Shown here: positions 36,017 to 46,895 of the stretch, in pieces
How the letters are laid out: each line of letters starts with the position of its first letter
Position numbering within the stretch: the first letter of the stretch is position 1
Origin: Sulfitobacter sp. W027
GTDB taxonomy: Bacteria; Pseudomonadota; Alphaproteobacteria; Rhodobacterales; Rhodobacteraceae
DNA length: 64,000 nucleotides
Direction of reading: 5' to 3'
Assembly: GCF_025143985.1 (NCBI RefSeq)
Contig: NZ_CP083564.1
Location: forward strand, 2,449,001-2,513,000
Translations under genes and position numbers: made by a program
Notes under the pieces: model-generated
Seen by the model: the letters and a program-made list of their open reading frames with translations, nothing else
What the model was told of the DNA's origin: nothing
Databases searched by the model: none

Positions 36017-36283
36017 TTAGCGCGGGAAGCGGTTCACGGACTCGTCGCTTTGCGCGGTCGGGAAGACGGTGATCGTGATGTCGGAGAGGTCTTCCGCGCG
36101 CAGAATACCGTCTTTGAAGACGTCGAGTTTGGTCTCATCCACAGCTTCGCTGCGGCTGGAATAGGAAACGCCATTGTCGGTCTTGTCGTTATAGCCGATG
36201 CGATGGCCTTCCATGCCTTGAGCGAAAGCACCGGTGCTTGCTGTGGCGAGGATCAGGGCGGTTGTTGCGAGTGTCATTTTCAT
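36017..36283 (-). CDS. Small secreted paralogue 2
   Basis: An 88-residue protein with a signal peptide and the same layout as the gene at 35711-35977; the two differ mainly in the middle (KLDVFKDGILRAEDL versus KLENFKKGNLRAEDL). It is 39 bp from that gene. The ribosome site AAAGGCTACGACA precedes the ATG. Result of a recent tandem duplication. Confidence 0.8.
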   Translation of the reverse strand: MKMTLATTALILATASTGAFAQGMEGHRIGYNDKTDNGVSYSSRSEAVDETKLDVFKDGILRAEDLSDITITVFPTAQSDESVNRFPR

Positions 36284-36334
36284 TGTCGTAGCCTTTCGGG
36301 GAGGAAAGTTAGGGGGAGGAGCCGTCGGTCGCGA

Positions 36335-36583
36335 CTAGCGGACGAAGCGGCCATCTTTTTGTGCGTCTTCGGTGGTCACGAATACGGTCGCGGTCGCTTC
36401 GGCAGGTTTCTCGGCGCGCAGATCATCAAAGCTCAGAGCGTCGGATGTGACGTTGCGTGTGGAATAAGCAGCGTCTGTGTTATCCGCGTTATAGCCAACT
36501 TGCTGGCCTTCCATGCCTTGAGCGATAGCGGCGGTGCCTGCTGTAGCGAAGATCAATGCAGCGGTTGCGAATGCGTTTTTCAT
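36335..36583 (-). CDS. Small secreted paralogue 3, more diverged
   Basis: An 82-residue protein with signal peptide (MKNAFATAALIFATAGTAAIA) and mature QGMEGQQVGY start. It shares the signal, start and YSTRN/DDLRAE blocks with the two downstream copies but differs at the end (DGRFVR). Start ATG at 36583 after AAAAGGAACACGAT. It heads the three-gene cluster and may be the founding copy. Confidence 0.78.
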   Translation of the reverse strand: MKNAFATAALIFATAGTAAIAQGMEGQQVGYNADNTDAAYSTRNVTSDALSFDDLRAEKPAEATATVFVTTEDAQKDGRFVR

Positions 36584-37018
36584 ATCGTGTTCCTTTTCAG
36601 TCCCGGGGTGGGTTGCGCGCCGATCATCAGTGACGCGGCGTCGTTGGGATGACAGGGAAAAGGGCATTCGAGGGGGGATTGGCTATCAGCCTCGGGTTTA
36701 AATCGTCCGATCTAAACCCCTGTAGGAGCATCATAAACTTTGGTTTACGGTGCCTTTGCAAAGCAAAAAACGACGGGAGGATTCCTTAGCGTCAAGCCTG
36801 TAAGGGTGAAACCGGGTTTCGCAGGCAGGCGCGCTGTCGGTAGAGAAAGGCTAGCTGTTCTATTCTCATTGGGAAAGTTTTTTCGTGCTCTTTCTGGAAA
36901 GAACTTCACCCCCTTCCCAAAGTTTATGCGCAAATCTCAAACTTTGTGACAGCGAAAGCAAAACGGGCCCGCGTTCTCACGCAGGCCCGTCAAATTCGGC
37001 TCAGATTCGGAGGCGGTT
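36584..37018. other. Intergenic stretch with the trpB terminator
   Basis: About 435 bases. It should contain the promoter of the secreted cluster and holds the trpB terminator (36960-36990). Short frames on both strands (62-69 codons) have no support. Confidence 0.5.
36960..36990 (-). terminator. Terminator of trpB
   Basis: Stem ACGGGCC / GGCCCGT with an inner GCGT/ACGC pairing; on the minus strand it is followed by TTTT. Confidence 0.8.
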
Positions 37019-38251
<1,233 letters not shown>

Positions 38252-38347
38252 TGCGCCTCTCCTAGAATGTCGCGCCAGCCTTACCGCAGCCCGCCCGCTT
38301 GCGCCACCATGAGTTTCGCGCGAAGGGCGGGCGGGCAAGGCTCCGCG

Positions 38348-40288
38348 CTAGTCGAAGAGTTTGAACAACTCGCGTTTCAAGGCATTCTCCAGCTCATCCT
38401 TCACGATATCCTCGGTCGAGCGGCTGTCATCCGGCGCGATGTTCAACTCTTCTTGGATTTTCTGGCGCACCACATCCTCAGCCCGCTGCTTTTCTTCGGC
38501 AAAGTTCAGATCAATCGCAGCGCGCAGATCGGCCTTGATCTCAGGGTCGGCCCAAGGCCCCCTGATCCGCACCGGCACCGCCAGCCCGCCGCGCGACGCA
38601 TTGACGCGCAGCGCCTTTGGCGTGACGGTATAGTCGAGCGTCCGTGCGCCCAGATTGACCTGCCCTGCCCCGGTCGCGTTGAAGTTCGGCAGCAGCATCA
38701 GCAGATCGTCATTGCGCAGGATGCCCCCGGCAATGTCAAAACTCGCCTCCACGGAATCGAACACCGTACTGCCGCCCTTGGCATCGACCGACCCCAAGAG
38801 CGCGTCCAGATCGATCCCGGCAATCGTGCCGCGCCCCATGGTCAGCGTCCCACTGCCATTGAGCGAGCGCATGATCGCATCCACCGATTGCCCGGAGCCG
38901 AGGAACGACGCCTCCGCAGTCCCGTCCCCGGTAAAGCGCGTCACTCCGGCGGCATCCTCCAACAGGTCGCGCATCTGCACGCCCTGCGCCCTCAGCTTGC
39001 CCCCCACGGATAGGCCGCTGCGGTTGTTCATCACGAATTCACCGGCGACCTTGCCGCCATAGGCGCTCATATCCTGCAGTTCGAACACCATCCGCGCGCG
39101 GTCGTTGCGCAGCACGGCCCGTGTGGGGCCGAGGTCGAGTTGCCCCAGATCAATGCTTTCCGCGCTCAGCGCGATGTCGCCGTCAAAAGCGGCAAGCCAG
39201 TCCACGTTGATTTCTTGCCGGGACCAGCCCTCCATGCCGTCGCCCTCCATTGGGCTGCTGCTGCCATTCGTTTCGGCACCGTCTTCCGACAGGGCCGAGA
39301 GGTCCAGCGCCCCGGTGCGCAGGTTTGCGGTGATCCTCGGTGTGCCGTTCAGCGCCAGATCGGCTTGCCCGGTCAGGCTGTTGCCTCCCAAATCCAGCGC
39401 GATATTGCGCAGCGCCAAGCGCCGATCTGCCGTCAGCGTTAGCCCACTGCGCAGATCGACCGACTGCCCCAAGCCCCGCGGCAGCGTGACACCGCCCGCA
39501 CCAAAGGATGCTAGAAACCGCGCCGTATCCGCGCTGTCGATCCGCAGGTCGCCCGCCAGCGCACCGTTAAGCGATCCGCGCCCGTCAAAAGAGACTTCGC
39601 CGCCCCGCGTCGCGACATCCGCACGCAAGGGCTGCACGCCGCCCTCGAGAAAATCCGCAAAGCCGTCGATCCGCGCGGTAAGCTGCACCGCTTCCCCCGC
39701 CGACGCCATGCTGGCAGTAATATCCGCCGCCCCGCCCCGCTCGGGCCAATCAAGTTCCAGATCGACGCCTTCATAACGCAGCACATCGGCCCCTTCCGCG
39801 TCATAGATCAGCGTGGCATCTGTCACCGTCAGTTTTTGGATGCTTAGGGGCCGCCTATTGGAGGTCGGCTCGCTCTCTGTCTCAATCTGCGCGCCGCTGG
39901 CGCTGTCGGTGAATTGCCAGCTTGCCCGCCCGTCGCGGCGTTGCTCCAACCGGATCACCGGGCTTTGCGCCGCGATATTGGTAATGCGTATCTCACCACG
40001 AAGCAGCGCACCCGCATCCACCCCGATCGCCGCATTGGCCGCCGTCAGCATCGCGCCCTTATCGGTCCAGTCAGCATTGCCAACCTCAAGCCCGCCAGCG
40101 GTCACCCCCAGCACCGGCCAGAGCGTCACATCCACATCTCCGGTGATCGACACCTCGCGCCCGGTCATCCGGCTGAGTTGGTCACTAGCGATCCGCGCGA
40201 TCCGTTCGCCGGGCAGCAAGAACAGCGCCCCCAGCATGATCACAACGATCAGCAACAGCGCGCCGATGCCCCGAATAATCCATCTCAT
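38348..40288 (-). CDS. AsmA family protein
   Basis: A 646-residue AsmA-like protein. It has an N-terminal membrane anchor (about 5-27), a conserved start [32 protein letters not shown], and long repeating beta-strand segments. The C-terminal AsmA_2-type core includes [27 protein letters not shown] and [19 protein letters not shown]. Such proteins form long bridge-like lipid-transfer structures between inner and outer membrane. It ends in a charged helical tail. It is 96 bp upstream of trpB on the same strand and divergent from rimO. Confidence 0.9.
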   Translation of the reverse strand: MRWIIRGIGALLLIVVIMLGALFLLPGERIARIASDQLSRMTGREVSITGDVDVTLWPVLGVTAGGLEVGNADWTDKGAMLTAANAAIGVDAGALLRGEIRITNIAAQSPVIRLEQRRDGRASWQFTDSASGAQIETESEPTSNRRPLSIQKLTVTDATLIYDAEGADVLRYEGVDLELDWPERGGAADITASMASAGEAVQLTARIDGFADFLEGGVQPLRADVATRGGEVSFDGRGSLNGALAGDLRIDSADTARFLASFGAGGVTLPRGLGQSVDLRSGLTLTADRRLALRNIALDLGGNSLTGQADLALNGTPRITANLRTGALDLSALSEDGAETNGSSSPMEGDGMEGWSRQEINVDWLAAFDGDIALSAESIDLGQLDLGPTRAVLRNDRARMVFELQDMSAYGGKVAGEFVMNNRSGLSVGGKLRAQGVQMRDLLEDAAGVTRFTGDGTAEASFLGSGQSVDAIMRSLNGSGTLTMGRGTIAGIDLDALLGSVDAKGGSTVFDSVEASFDIAGGILRNDDLLMLLPNFNATGAGQVNLGARTLDYTVTPKALRVNASRGGLAVPVRIRGPWADPEIKADLRAAIDLNFAEEKQRAEDVVRQKIQEELNIAPDDSRSTEDIVKDELENALKRELFKLFD

Positions 40289-40349
40289 GGCTCTCTCCTC
40301 CTGCCCGGCGGCTCTTCCCCCGCCCGTTTGCTTGCCTTATAGCCCCCGC

Positions 40350-41723
40350 ATGAGCACAAACCCACCCAATCTACGCCCCGACCTCGCCCCGCAGGCGAAG
40401 ATCAGCAACCCCGCCCGCCCCGGCCAGCCGACCATCGGCATGGTCAGCCTTGGCTGCCCCAAGGCGCTGGTGGATTCTGAACGCATCCTGACGCGGCTGC
40501 GCGCCGAGGGCTATGGCGTATCGCCTGATTACGCAGGTGCCGATGCGGTGATCGTGAACACCTGCGGTTTCCTCGACAGTGCCAAGGCCGAGAGTCTCGA
40601 CGCCATTGGCGAAGCGCTGACCGAAAACGGCAAGGTGATCGTCACCGGCTGCCTCGGGGCCGAGCCCGACTACATCCGCGAGCACCATCCCAAGATCCTC
40701 GCCGTCACCGGACCGCATCAATACGAACAGGTGCTCGACGCGGTGCATGGCGCGGTGCCGCCCAGCCCCGACCCATTCATCGATTTGCTGCCCGCGCAAC
40801 AGGTCTCTCTGACCCCGCGGCACTACAGCTATCTCAAGATTTCCGAGGGCTGTAACCACAAGTGCAAATTCTGCATCATCCCCGACATGCGCGGCCGTCT
40901 GCAAAGCCGCCCCGCCCATGCGGTGCTGCGCGAGGCCGAACGGCTGGTCGACAATGGCGTGAAGGAACTGCTGGTCATCAGCCAAGACACCTCCGCCTAC
41001 GGCGTTGACATCAAACACGCCGAAGATCGCGGCCACCGCGCGCATATCACCGATCTGGCCCGTGACCTCGGCTCGCTTGGTGCATGGGTGCGGCTACACT
41101 ACGTCTACCCCTACCCCCATGTGCGCAAACTGATCCCGCTCATGGCCGAAGGTCTGGTGCTGCCCTACCTCGACATCCCGTTTCAGCACGCCCACCCGGA
41201 CGTGCTGAAACGCATGGCGCGGCCCGCGGCAGCGTCCAAGACGCTGGATGAGATCGCCGCATGGCGCGATACCTGCCCCGACATCACCCTGCGCTCGACA
41301 TTCATCGTCGGCTATCCGGGTGAGACTGAGGCAGAGTTCCAGACCCTGCTCGATTGGCTGGACGAGGCGCAACTCGACCGGGTCGGCTGCTTCCAATACG
41401 AAAACGTTGAAGGGGCGCGATCGAAAACCCTGCCCGACCATGTCGCGCCAGAGGTCAAACAAGACCGCTGGGACCGCTTCATGGAAAAGGCGCAGGCCAT
41501 TTCCGAGGCCAAGCTCGCCGCCAAGGTCGGCAAGCGCATCGACGTGATCGTCGACGAGATCGACGAAGACGCGGCCACCTGCCGCACCAAGGCCGATGCG
41601 CCTGAGATCGACGGCAACCTTTTCATCGACGAGGATTTTCAGAACCTCAAAGTCGGCGATATCGTCACCGTCGAAGCTGAAGAGGCCGGCGAATACGATC
41701 TTTGGGGACGTCAGATCACCTGA
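40350..41723 (+). CDS. rimO: Ribosomal protein S12 methylthiotransferase
   Basis: A 457-residue radical SAM enzyme that adds a methylthio group to Asp88 of ribosomal protein S12. The N-terminal UPF0004 domain has three cluster Cys (Cys36 in SLGCPKA, Cys72 in NTCGF, Cys101 in TGCLG). The radical SAM motif is CNHKCKFC (Cys168, 172, 175) followed by IIPDMRG. A C-terminal TRAM domain ends the protein. The DMRGRLQSR segment points to RimO rather than MiaB. Start ATG at 40350; divergent from the AsmA gene with 61 bp between. Confidence 0.96.
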   Translation: MSTNPPNLRPDLAPQAKISNPARPGQPTIGMVSLGCPKALVDSERILTRLRAEGYGVSPDYAGADAVIVNTCGFLDSAKAESLDAIGEALTENGKVIVTGCLGAEPDYIREHHPKILAVTGPHQYEQVLDAVHGAVPPSPDPFIDLLPAQQVSLTPRHYSYLKISEGCNHKCKFCIIPDMRGRLQSRPAHAVLREAERLVDNGVKELLVISQDTSAYGVDIKHAEDRGHRAHITDLARDLGSLGAWVRLHYVYPYPHVRKLIPLMAEGLVLPYLDIPFQHAHPDVLKRMARPAAASKTLDEIAAWRDTCPDITLRSTFIVGYPGETEAEFQTLLDWLDEAQLDRVGCFQYENVEGARSKTLPDHVAPEVKQDRWDRFMEKAQAISEAKLAAKVGKRIDVIVDEIDEDAATCRTKADAPEIDGNLFIDEDFQNLKVGDIVTVEAEEAGEYDLWGRQIT

Positions 41724-41740
41724 CGCCCCCTAGGGCGGCC

Positions 41741-42235
41741 TTAGACGTAGGCGCCCGCCGAATAGGTCAGCTCATAGCTGTGGCTGTAAAGCTCGAACAC
41801 GATGCCGAAAGGATCCTCGACATAGACCATGCGGTAGGGTTTCTCGCCCGGGAAATATTCCCGAACCGGCATCCGCTGCTTGCCGCCCGCCGCGACGATC
41901 CGCTCAAGTAACCCTTCGACGTCCGGGTCTTGGATGGCGAAGTGGAAGGTGCCGTGGCGCTTGTGCTCCAGCTTTTCCTCTGGGGCGTAATTGCCGGGGA
42001 ATTCGAAGATTTCGATGCCGATACCATCCGCTGTCGCAAGATGGGCAATGCGCAGCGAACCCCAGCCGGGGCCGAAGACATCGGTGCACATGACGCCGAT
42101 GGCGGTGTCATCCTCCACCGCTTCGGTGGGCTGCATCACGACGTAAAAGCCCAGAACTTCCGAGTAAAACTTCACGGCGGCGTCGAGGTCCGGCACGGAT
42201 AGGCCGATGTGGGAAAAGGTACGGGGGGTGGTCAT
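41741..42235 (-). CDS. VOC (glyoxalase-like) family protein
   Basis: A 164-residue vicinal-oxygen-chelate protein. Two beta-alpha-beta-beta-beta modules are visible, with metal ligands likely in FSHIGLSVPDLDAAVKFY (His), IEIFEF (Glu), GTFHFAIQDPDV (His) and IVFELYSHSY (Glu). The family holds glyoxalase I, extradiol dioxygenases and epimerases; substrate unknown. Start ATG at 42235 after AGGAGAACACAT. It is divergent from a LysR gene across 95 bp, so that regulator probably controls it. Confidence 0.86.
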   Translation of the reverse strand: MTTPRTFSHIGLSVPDLDAAVKFYSEVLGFYVVMQPTEAVEDDTAIGVMCTDVFGPGWGSLRIAHLATADGIGIEIFEFPGNYAPEEKLEHKRHGTFHFAIQDPDVEGLLERIVAAGGKQRMPVREYFPGEKPYRMVYVEDPFGIVFELYSHSYELTYSAGAYV

Positions 42236-42330
42236 ATGTGTTCTCCTGTTTGCGTTGAAGTCGAGATAGACAGGCGCACCCCATATGTGAAATTATCAAA
42301 CATCATAGAAATCAAAATGAAACGTTTCCC

Positions 42331-43221
42331 ATGCTGAACGCCACTTGGCTTGAGACCTTCACTACCCTTTGCGAAACGGGTCATTTCACCCGCACGGCGG
42401 AGCGGCTGAACATGACCCAGCCCGGCGTGTCGCAACATTTGCGCAAGCTTGAGGATCAACTGGACCAACCGCTGATCGCACGGGAGGGAAAAAGTTTTAC
42501 CCTGACCCCAGCGGGTGAGGCGCTGTTTGAAACGGGCCTAGCCCGCCGCCGCGAAGAGCAGCTTCTGCGCGAACGGATTGCCACTGACCTGCCCGATCGC
42601 GGTGCAGTGCATATCGCCTGTTCCGGCAGTTTCGCCATGCTGCTACACCCCCTGCTGTTGGATTGGATGACCCAAGCGCCGGACCTTACCCTGCATCTCG
42701 AGGCCGCCCCCCAAGCCACGATCCGCGCCGGGCTGCTGGATGGGCGATTTGATCTCGGCGTTTTGGCCGATGACCCCGCCCACGCTCGGCTGGAAGCCCA
42801 GCATTTGGGGCGGGAGGAACTTTGCCTCATCCTGCCGGTTAATGCACTGGAAGATATAGAGAGTTTCGCTGATCTCGAAGCCCGCGGTTTTATCGCGCAC
42901 CCCGATGGCTTTGCCTACGCCGATGACCTGTTGCAGTTGAATTTCCCCGACAGCTACCCAGGAGCGGACCGGATGCGCCTGCGGGGTTATGTAAATCAGA
43001 TCGGCCAAATCCCGGCAGCGGTCGCGCGGGGTCTGGGCTATACGCTCTTGCCCCGCAGCGGGGTCGAGACTTTTGCCGCGAAAGACCAACTGCAGCTGCT
43101 GCCGTTGCCCAAACGACGCTGGCATGACCTCTGGCTCGCCTCACGTCGCGGACGCCCCTTGCCTGCGCGAATGCGCAGGGCGGCAGACCTCATCGCCGAG
43201 GCTGCCACAAGGCTACACTAG
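42331..43221 (+). CDS. LysR family transcriptional regulator
   Basis: A 296-residue LysR regulator: N-terminal winged helix (TFTTLCETGHFTRTAERLNMTQPGVSQHLRKLEDQL, about 5-62) and a substrate-binding domain (about 90-290). It is divergent from the VOC gene, the usual LysR target arrangement, with about 95 bp of shared control region holding AT-rich dyads (AATTATCAAACATCATAGAAAT area, 42288-42310). The inducer is probably a substrate of the VOC protein (inference). Confidence 0.92.
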   Translation: MLNATWLETFTTLCETGHFTRTAERLNMTQPGVSQHLRKLEDQLDQPLIAREGKSFTLTPAGEALFETGLARRREEQLLRERIATDLPDRGAVHIACSGSFAMLLHPLLLDWMTQAPDLTLHLEAAPQATIRAGLLDGRFDLGVLADDPAHARLEAQHLGREELCLILPVNALEDIESFADLEARGFIAHPDGFAYADDLLQLNFPDSYPGADRMRLRGYVNQIGQIPAAVARGLGYTLLPRSGVETFAAKDQLQLLPLPKRRWHDLWLASRRGRPLPARMRRAADLIAEAATRLH

Positions 43222-43304
43222 GTTGAGTAATTCGCCGATATTGTGGAACCAAAACACCCCGCTACTAGATATACCTTCAAGAAAGGGCGAAAATACGGAG
43301 AGAC

Positions 43305-43339
43305 TTGAAGGCGTTCCCTTTCTGTTCTATATGTAGAAC
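43305..43339 (+). promoter_or_regulatory. Sigma-70 type promoter with overlapping dyad
   Basis: -35 TTGAAG at 43305-43310, a 17-base spacer, -10 TATATG at 43328-43333. The -10 sits inside a perfect dyad GTTCTA-TATG-TAGAAC (43324-43339), a likely repressor site for the gene starting at 43362. Confidence 0.6.
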
Positions 43340-43361
43340 GCAGCAGCAGAGGAATGACCGC

Positions 43362-43745
43362 ATGTCTTTTCAACCTCAGTTTCCCGGCATCTTCGACCCT
43401 GACCAACAGGGTCGCCCGCCGCGCGGCAGCGACAGTGCGCAGCCCAAACAGGCCGACCGCCGCATGCCCGCGACCGAAAAACAGATGCAATATGCCCGCT
43501 CTCTTGCCAAACGAACCGGCGATGACCTTCCCGATGGGATCGAAGCAGACCGCGCAGCGGTTTCGGAATGGATCGACGCTCATAGGCCGCAGGCGCTAGA
43601 GGGGCCGTTTGCCGCCTACCCTTCGGCCAAACAGGTCGCCTTTGCCGAACGCATCGCGCGCTTGAAACGCCGTGACGTACCGCAGGAATGTTTTCGCGAC
43701 AAAACTCTGATGTCGCGTTGGATCGACGGCAATAAACCGCGCTGA
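43362..43745 (+). CDS. Conserved hypothetical protein
   Basis: A 127-residue basic protein with two similar segments: MPATEKQMQYARSLAKRTGDDLPDGIEADRAAVSEWIDAHRP and YPSAKQVAFAERIARLKRRDVPQECFRDKTLMSRWIDGNKP. Both end in W-I-D, so it looks like an internal duplication of a helical motif. No signal peptide is present. Start ATG at 43362 after AGAGGAATGACC, 29 bases after the -10. Its function is unknown; a nucleic-acid-binding role is possible from its charge. Confidence 0.78.
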   Translation: MSFQPQFPGIFDPDQQGRPPRGSDSAQPKQADRRMPATEKQMQYARSLAKRTGDDLPDGIEADRAAVSEWIDAHRPQALEGPFAAYPSAKQVAFAERIARLKRRDVPQECFRDKTLMSRWIDGNKPR

Positions 43746-43766
43746 TCTGCCGTGTCAGCGCGGTTT
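43734..43766 (+). terminator. Hairpin overlapping the gene end
   Basis: 12-bp stem AAACCGCGCTGA / TCAGCGCGGTTT (43734-43745, 43755-43766) with a 9-base loop; the left arm overlaps the stop codon. Only a short T-run (the GGTTT itself). Confidence 0.65.
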
Positions 43767-43815
43767 ACGCCTCGTCACCTATGGCAGCGAAGCGCTTCGC
43801 TGCTAGCTTTCCATT

Positions 43816-44436
43816 ATGAGCTATCCGACCTCCATCGCTGAGACTTTAGCTGACGGCACCGTGCATGTGCTCAGCCTCGGTTTTGCTATTCCTGCCAGCA
43901 TCCTGCTGATGATCCACGCCGCCGGACAAGAGGGGCAGTTGACCGCCACGGCGGTTTACGCCGCCTGCATCCTCGCATCTTTCACCGCCTCCGCCGTCTA
44001 TCACTTGCTGCCCTTCGACCGCAGCCGCGCCTTTTTAGGCCGTGTCGATCATGCGGCGATCTATTTCAAGATTGCGGGCACCTATACGCCGCTGGTCATG
44101 GTAATCGGATCGGGCTTTGCTTACGGCATCCTCGGCGTGGTCTGGGCTTTGGCCGTGATCGGCGCAGTGGCCAAACTCTGGTTCTGGCGCACCGATGCAC
44201 GTGGATCACTGGCGCTTTACCTCGGGATGGGCTGGCTTTCCGTCCTGCTGATCTATCCGATGTGGCACAATCTGCCCGGTGCCGCACTGGCGCTGGTGGC
44301 GGTCGGCGGCCTTACCTATTCGGCGGGTACGCTGATCTACGCTCACCCCGGCATGCGCTATCAAAACGCGATCTGGCATGTCTTTGTGCTGATCGCCACG
44401 GCCTGTTTCTTTGCCGCGATTGCGCTGAGCCTCTAG
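43816..44436 (+). CDS. trhA: Hemolysin III/TrhA (PAQR) family protein
   Basis: A 206-residue membrane protein with seven hydrophobic segments. The marks are SAVYHLLPFD (Ser-x3-His), DHAAIYFKIAGTYTP (Asp) and AIWHVFVLI (His-x3), the zinc-binding residues of the PAQR family. In bacteria the family influences membrane fluidity or lipid homeostasis; true haemolysin activity is doubtful. Start ATG at 43816. It is convergent to the IMPACT gene; the two coding ends overlap by 4 bp. Confidence 0.9.
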   Translation: MSYPTSIAETLADGTVHVLSLGFAIPASILLMIHAAGQEGQLTATAVYAACILASFTASAVYHLLPFDRSRAFLGRVDHAAIYFKIAGTYTPLVMVIGSGFAYGILGVVWALAVIGAVAKLWFWRTDARGSLALYLGMGWLSVLLIYPMWHNLPGAALALVAVGGLTYSAGTLIYAHPGMRYQNAIWHVFVLIATACFFAAIALSL

Positions 44437-44789
44437 GCCGCGAATTCATCAAGGTAGGCCCGCACGCAGGTCTGGACATGACGAAAGCGGTCGCCGCCAA
44501 GGTGTTTCCCGCCATACCAGCGCGTCACCACGATAAGATGATCCTCCAGCCCTTCCCGCTCCAGCATCCGCACGATCACCATCCCGGCACCGGATTCGCC
44601 GTCATCACCCTTCAACGGGCCGCCGTCTGACAGCAGCACCGCCCAAGTGTTATGCGTGGCCTTGGCGTAGGATTTGTCGCGCTTGAGGTCTTTCAGCGCC
44701 GCGTCAACCTCAGCACGGTCCCGGGCATCACAGCCCGACACCGCGTATTTTGACCCGCGGTCGTTCAGCACATGCCCCAGTTTGAGCAA
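44433..44789 (-). CDS. IMPACT/YigZ family protein
   Basis: A 118-residue protein of the YigZ/IMPACT family, N-terminal domain only. Marks: NDRGSKYAV, SYAKATHNTWAVLL, GDDGESGAGMVIVRMLE and VVVTRWYGGKHLGGDRF. Full YigZ proteins have about 200 residues; this short form is common in Rhodobacterales. Start is uncertain: TTG at 44789 lies 4 bp after the stop of the protease gene, giving coupling; a GTG at about 44771 is the alternative. Function unknown, possibly RNA-related. Confidence 0.84.
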   Translation of the reverse strand: MLKLGHVLNDRGSKYAVSGCDARDRAEVDAALKDLKRDKSYAKATHNTWAVLLSDGGPLKGDDGESGAGMVIVRMLEREGLEDHLIVVTRWYGGKHLGGDRFRHVQTCVRAYLDEFAA

Positions 44790-44793
44790 ACCG

Positions 44794-45519
44794 TCACAGC
44801 CCTGCCATGGTACGGCGCACGGTGTCGATCCGGGAACTGTTGGGCGGATGCGTGCCAAGGAAACGATCACCCGGATCGGGAATGCGGGTAAAGAACTCGG
44901 CCCCGCGCAGCGGGTTGTAGCCGGCCCGCGCAGTGATGATCGTGCCAAGGGCGTCGGCCTCTAGTTCAAAGTCCTTAGAATACCGTCGTGCACCCACCTC
45001 TGCACCCAACTCCTGCGCCGTGCGCACGGCAGTCGCGTCACCGCCGCTCAGTGTGGCGATCCCGGCAAAGATCACGGCACCTGCCATGGCGTTTTGCTGC
45101 TGACGGGCAATGTGGCCTGCAATGTGATGCGCGGTCTCATGGCCCAGAACAAAGGCCAATTCATCTTCGTTACGGGCGTCTGCGATCAGCGCTAGGGTGA
45201 AAGCAACGATCGGACGGCCATTTTTATCAAGCGTTTGGAACGCGTTGGCGGGTTGGCCGGGACGGTCATCCACCACGATATTGAAATCGCAGTTCAACCC
45301 TGTGGTGCGGTTGCGGCACTCACGCTCGGCAACCGGCTCAAGCGTCCGGATCACCTGCACGAAACTCCGCGCCGTAGCGCTGGCGTTCAGCCTTGGGCTG
45401 GGCGCCTGCGTTGTGCTGGGCCTGTCGGTGAGGATCGGTCCCGTTTGAACCGGCGCCACGTCACAGGCCGAAAGCAGGGCGATGACGCCAAATGCGCCGA
45501 GGGCATTCATAAATCTCAC
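44794..45519 (-). CDS. M48 family metalloprotease lipoprotein
   Basis: A zinc protease of about 241 residues. The N-terminus ends in lipobox LLSAC (Cys19), so it is likely an outer-membrane lipoprotein facing the periplasm. The zinc motif is HETAHH (HExxH, His127/Glu128/His131) followed by FELEADALG with the third ligand Glu. The family (LoiP, BepA, YfgC) degrades misfolded envelope proteins. Start GTG at 45519 after GAGGAATTGTC; an ATG at 45510 is nearly equivalent. It is followed by the IMPACT gene in one unit. Confidence 0.9.
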   Translation of the reverse strand: MRFMNALGAFGVIALLSACDVAPVQTGPILTDRPSTTQAPSPRLNASATARSFVQVIRTLEPVAERECRNRTTGLNCDFNIVVDDRPGQPANAFQTLDKNGRPIVAFTLALIADARNEDELAFVLGHETAHHIAGHIARQQQNAMAGAVIFAGIATLSGGDATAVRTAQELGAEVGARRYSKDFELEADALGTIITARAGYNPLRGAEFFTRIPDPGDRFLGTHPPNSSRIDTVRRTMAGL

Positions 45520-45678
45520 GACAATTCCTCGCTCGGTTTTTCCAACCCTCTCTCTATCATGAGACGCCCCCGCTGCCACCCCCGTTCACGGAGCTTTGAC
45601 GACCGGCCGAACCTGACCTTGCGCTTGGCCGCAGAAAGCCTGTCTTGCGCTCGCGAGCACAAAGCCTAATGTGCCCTC

Positions 45679-45909
45679 ATGTTTACCATTGAGCATGAAT
45701 TCGACGCCACCGTCATCACCCTGATCGACGAATCCGACGCCCCCCTGCGCGAGGACGTGACCGTCTCTGCCTTTGCAGAGGAGATCACGATCGAGCAATG
45801 GGACGCGCGCACAGATCGTGTGGCCAAGATCACCCTGTCCCCCGCGCAATTGCGCGATCTGACAGCGGCCTTAAACCTGCCCGAGGGCATCTACCGCAGC
45901 AATTCCTAA
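45679..45909 (+). CDS. Conserved hypothetical protein
   Basis: A 76-residue acidic protein. No signal or membrane segment. The parts VITLIDESDAPLREDVTVSAF and ITLSPAQLRDLTAALNLPEGIY look like a compact alpha/beta domain. It lies 10 bp before the aminotransferase gene on the same strand and divergent from the M48 gene. No function can be assigned. Confidence 0.72.
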   Translation: MFTIEHEFDATVITLIDESDAPLREDVTVSAFAEEITIEQWDARTDRVAKITLSPAQLRDLTAALNLPEGIYRSNS

Positions 45910-45919
45910 GGATCGTCAC

Positions 45920-46798
45920 ATGGCCACCGGCACAGACATCAAAACCTACTTCAACGGCGCATGGCACGACGGCGATCTGCCCACTATCAAGGCGGCGGAC
46001 CACGGCGCATGGCTGGGCACTACCGTATTCGACGGGGCGCGGCTGTTTGACGGACTCGCCCCCGATCTGGATGCGCATTGCGCCCGGATCAACCGCTCTG
46101 CCAAGGCGCTGATGATCACACCAACGGTCGAGACCGAGGACATGATCGAAATGTGCCGTGAAGGGCTGAAGAGCTATTCGCGCGATCAAGCAGTCTATAT
46201 CCGTCCGATGTATTGGGCGTTGGCCGGCGATGAGCTGGGCATCGTGCCGCGCGAAGGTGCGACCGGCTTCGCCATCAGCCTTGAGGCGATCCCCATGGCC
46301 CCGCCAGAGGCCGCGACCAGCCTCACCCGCACCCGCTTCCGCCGCCCGGTGCTGGAGGACAACGTGGTCAACGCCAAGGCGGGCTGCCTCTACCCCAACA
46401 ACGCCCGCATGATGGTCGAGGCACGTTCCAAGGGCTTCGGCAACGCACTCGTGGCCGATGCCATGGGCAATGTCGCCGAAAGCGCCAGCGCGAACGTCTT
46501 TATGGTCAAAGATGGTGAGGTTTTCACCCCCATCCCCAATGGCACCTTCCTTGCCGGGATCACCCGCGCGCGGCATATGTCGAACATGCGCGAGGCGGGC
46601 ATGAAGGTGCATGAGACCGTCCTCAGCTTTGACGATTTCCATGCAGCCGATGAGGTGTTCCTGTCGGGCAATATGATGAAGGTCACCCCCGTCAGCGCCT
46701 TCGACGACACGCAATATGGCACCGGGGCGAACCAGAACCCGGTGACCCGCCAAGTGCGCGAAATGTATTGGGATTGGGCCGCAAGTCAGCGCGGCTGA
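45920..46798 (+). CDS. ilvE: Branched-chain aminotransferase (class IV)
   Basis: A 292-residue PLP enzyme of fold type IV. The PLP lysine is Lys153 in NVVNAKAGCLYPN; ALVADAMGNVAESASANVFMVKDG and FLAGITRARHM (phosphate-binding) are typical of BCAT. It transfers amino groups between glutamate and leucine, isoleucine or valine. D-amino-acid or aminodeoxychorismate relatives share the fold, but the length and N-terminus favour IlvE. Start ATG at 45920 after AAGGATCGTCAC; likely co-transcribed with the preceding small gene. Confidence 0.9.
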   Translation: MATGTDIKTYFNGAWHDGDLPTIKAADHGAWLGTTVFDGARLFDGLAPDLDAHCARINRSAKALMITPTVETEDMIEMCREGLKSYSRDQAVYIRPMYWALAGDELGIVPREGATGFAISLEAIPMAPPEAATSLTRTRFRRPVLEDNVVNAKAGCLYPNNARMMVEARSKGFGNALVADAMGNVAESASANVFMVKDGEVFTPIPNGTFLAGITRARHMSNMREAGMKVHETVLSFDDFHAADEVFLSGNMMKVTPVSAFDDTQYGTGANQNPVTRQVREMYWDWAASQRG

Positions 46799-46895
46799 AG
46801 GTCCGGGCGGCAGCGGCGCGCAAAAGCAATTGCCAGCGCCGCCCGCCCGCGCCATGATCACACCGCACCGGGAGGAGGTGCGGAGAGAGGGTTTG

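Noticed and set aside
43324..43339. LexA (SOS) box
   Set aside because: The dyad is GTTC-N8-GAAC; the alphaproteobacterial box is a direct repeat GTTC-N7-GTTC.
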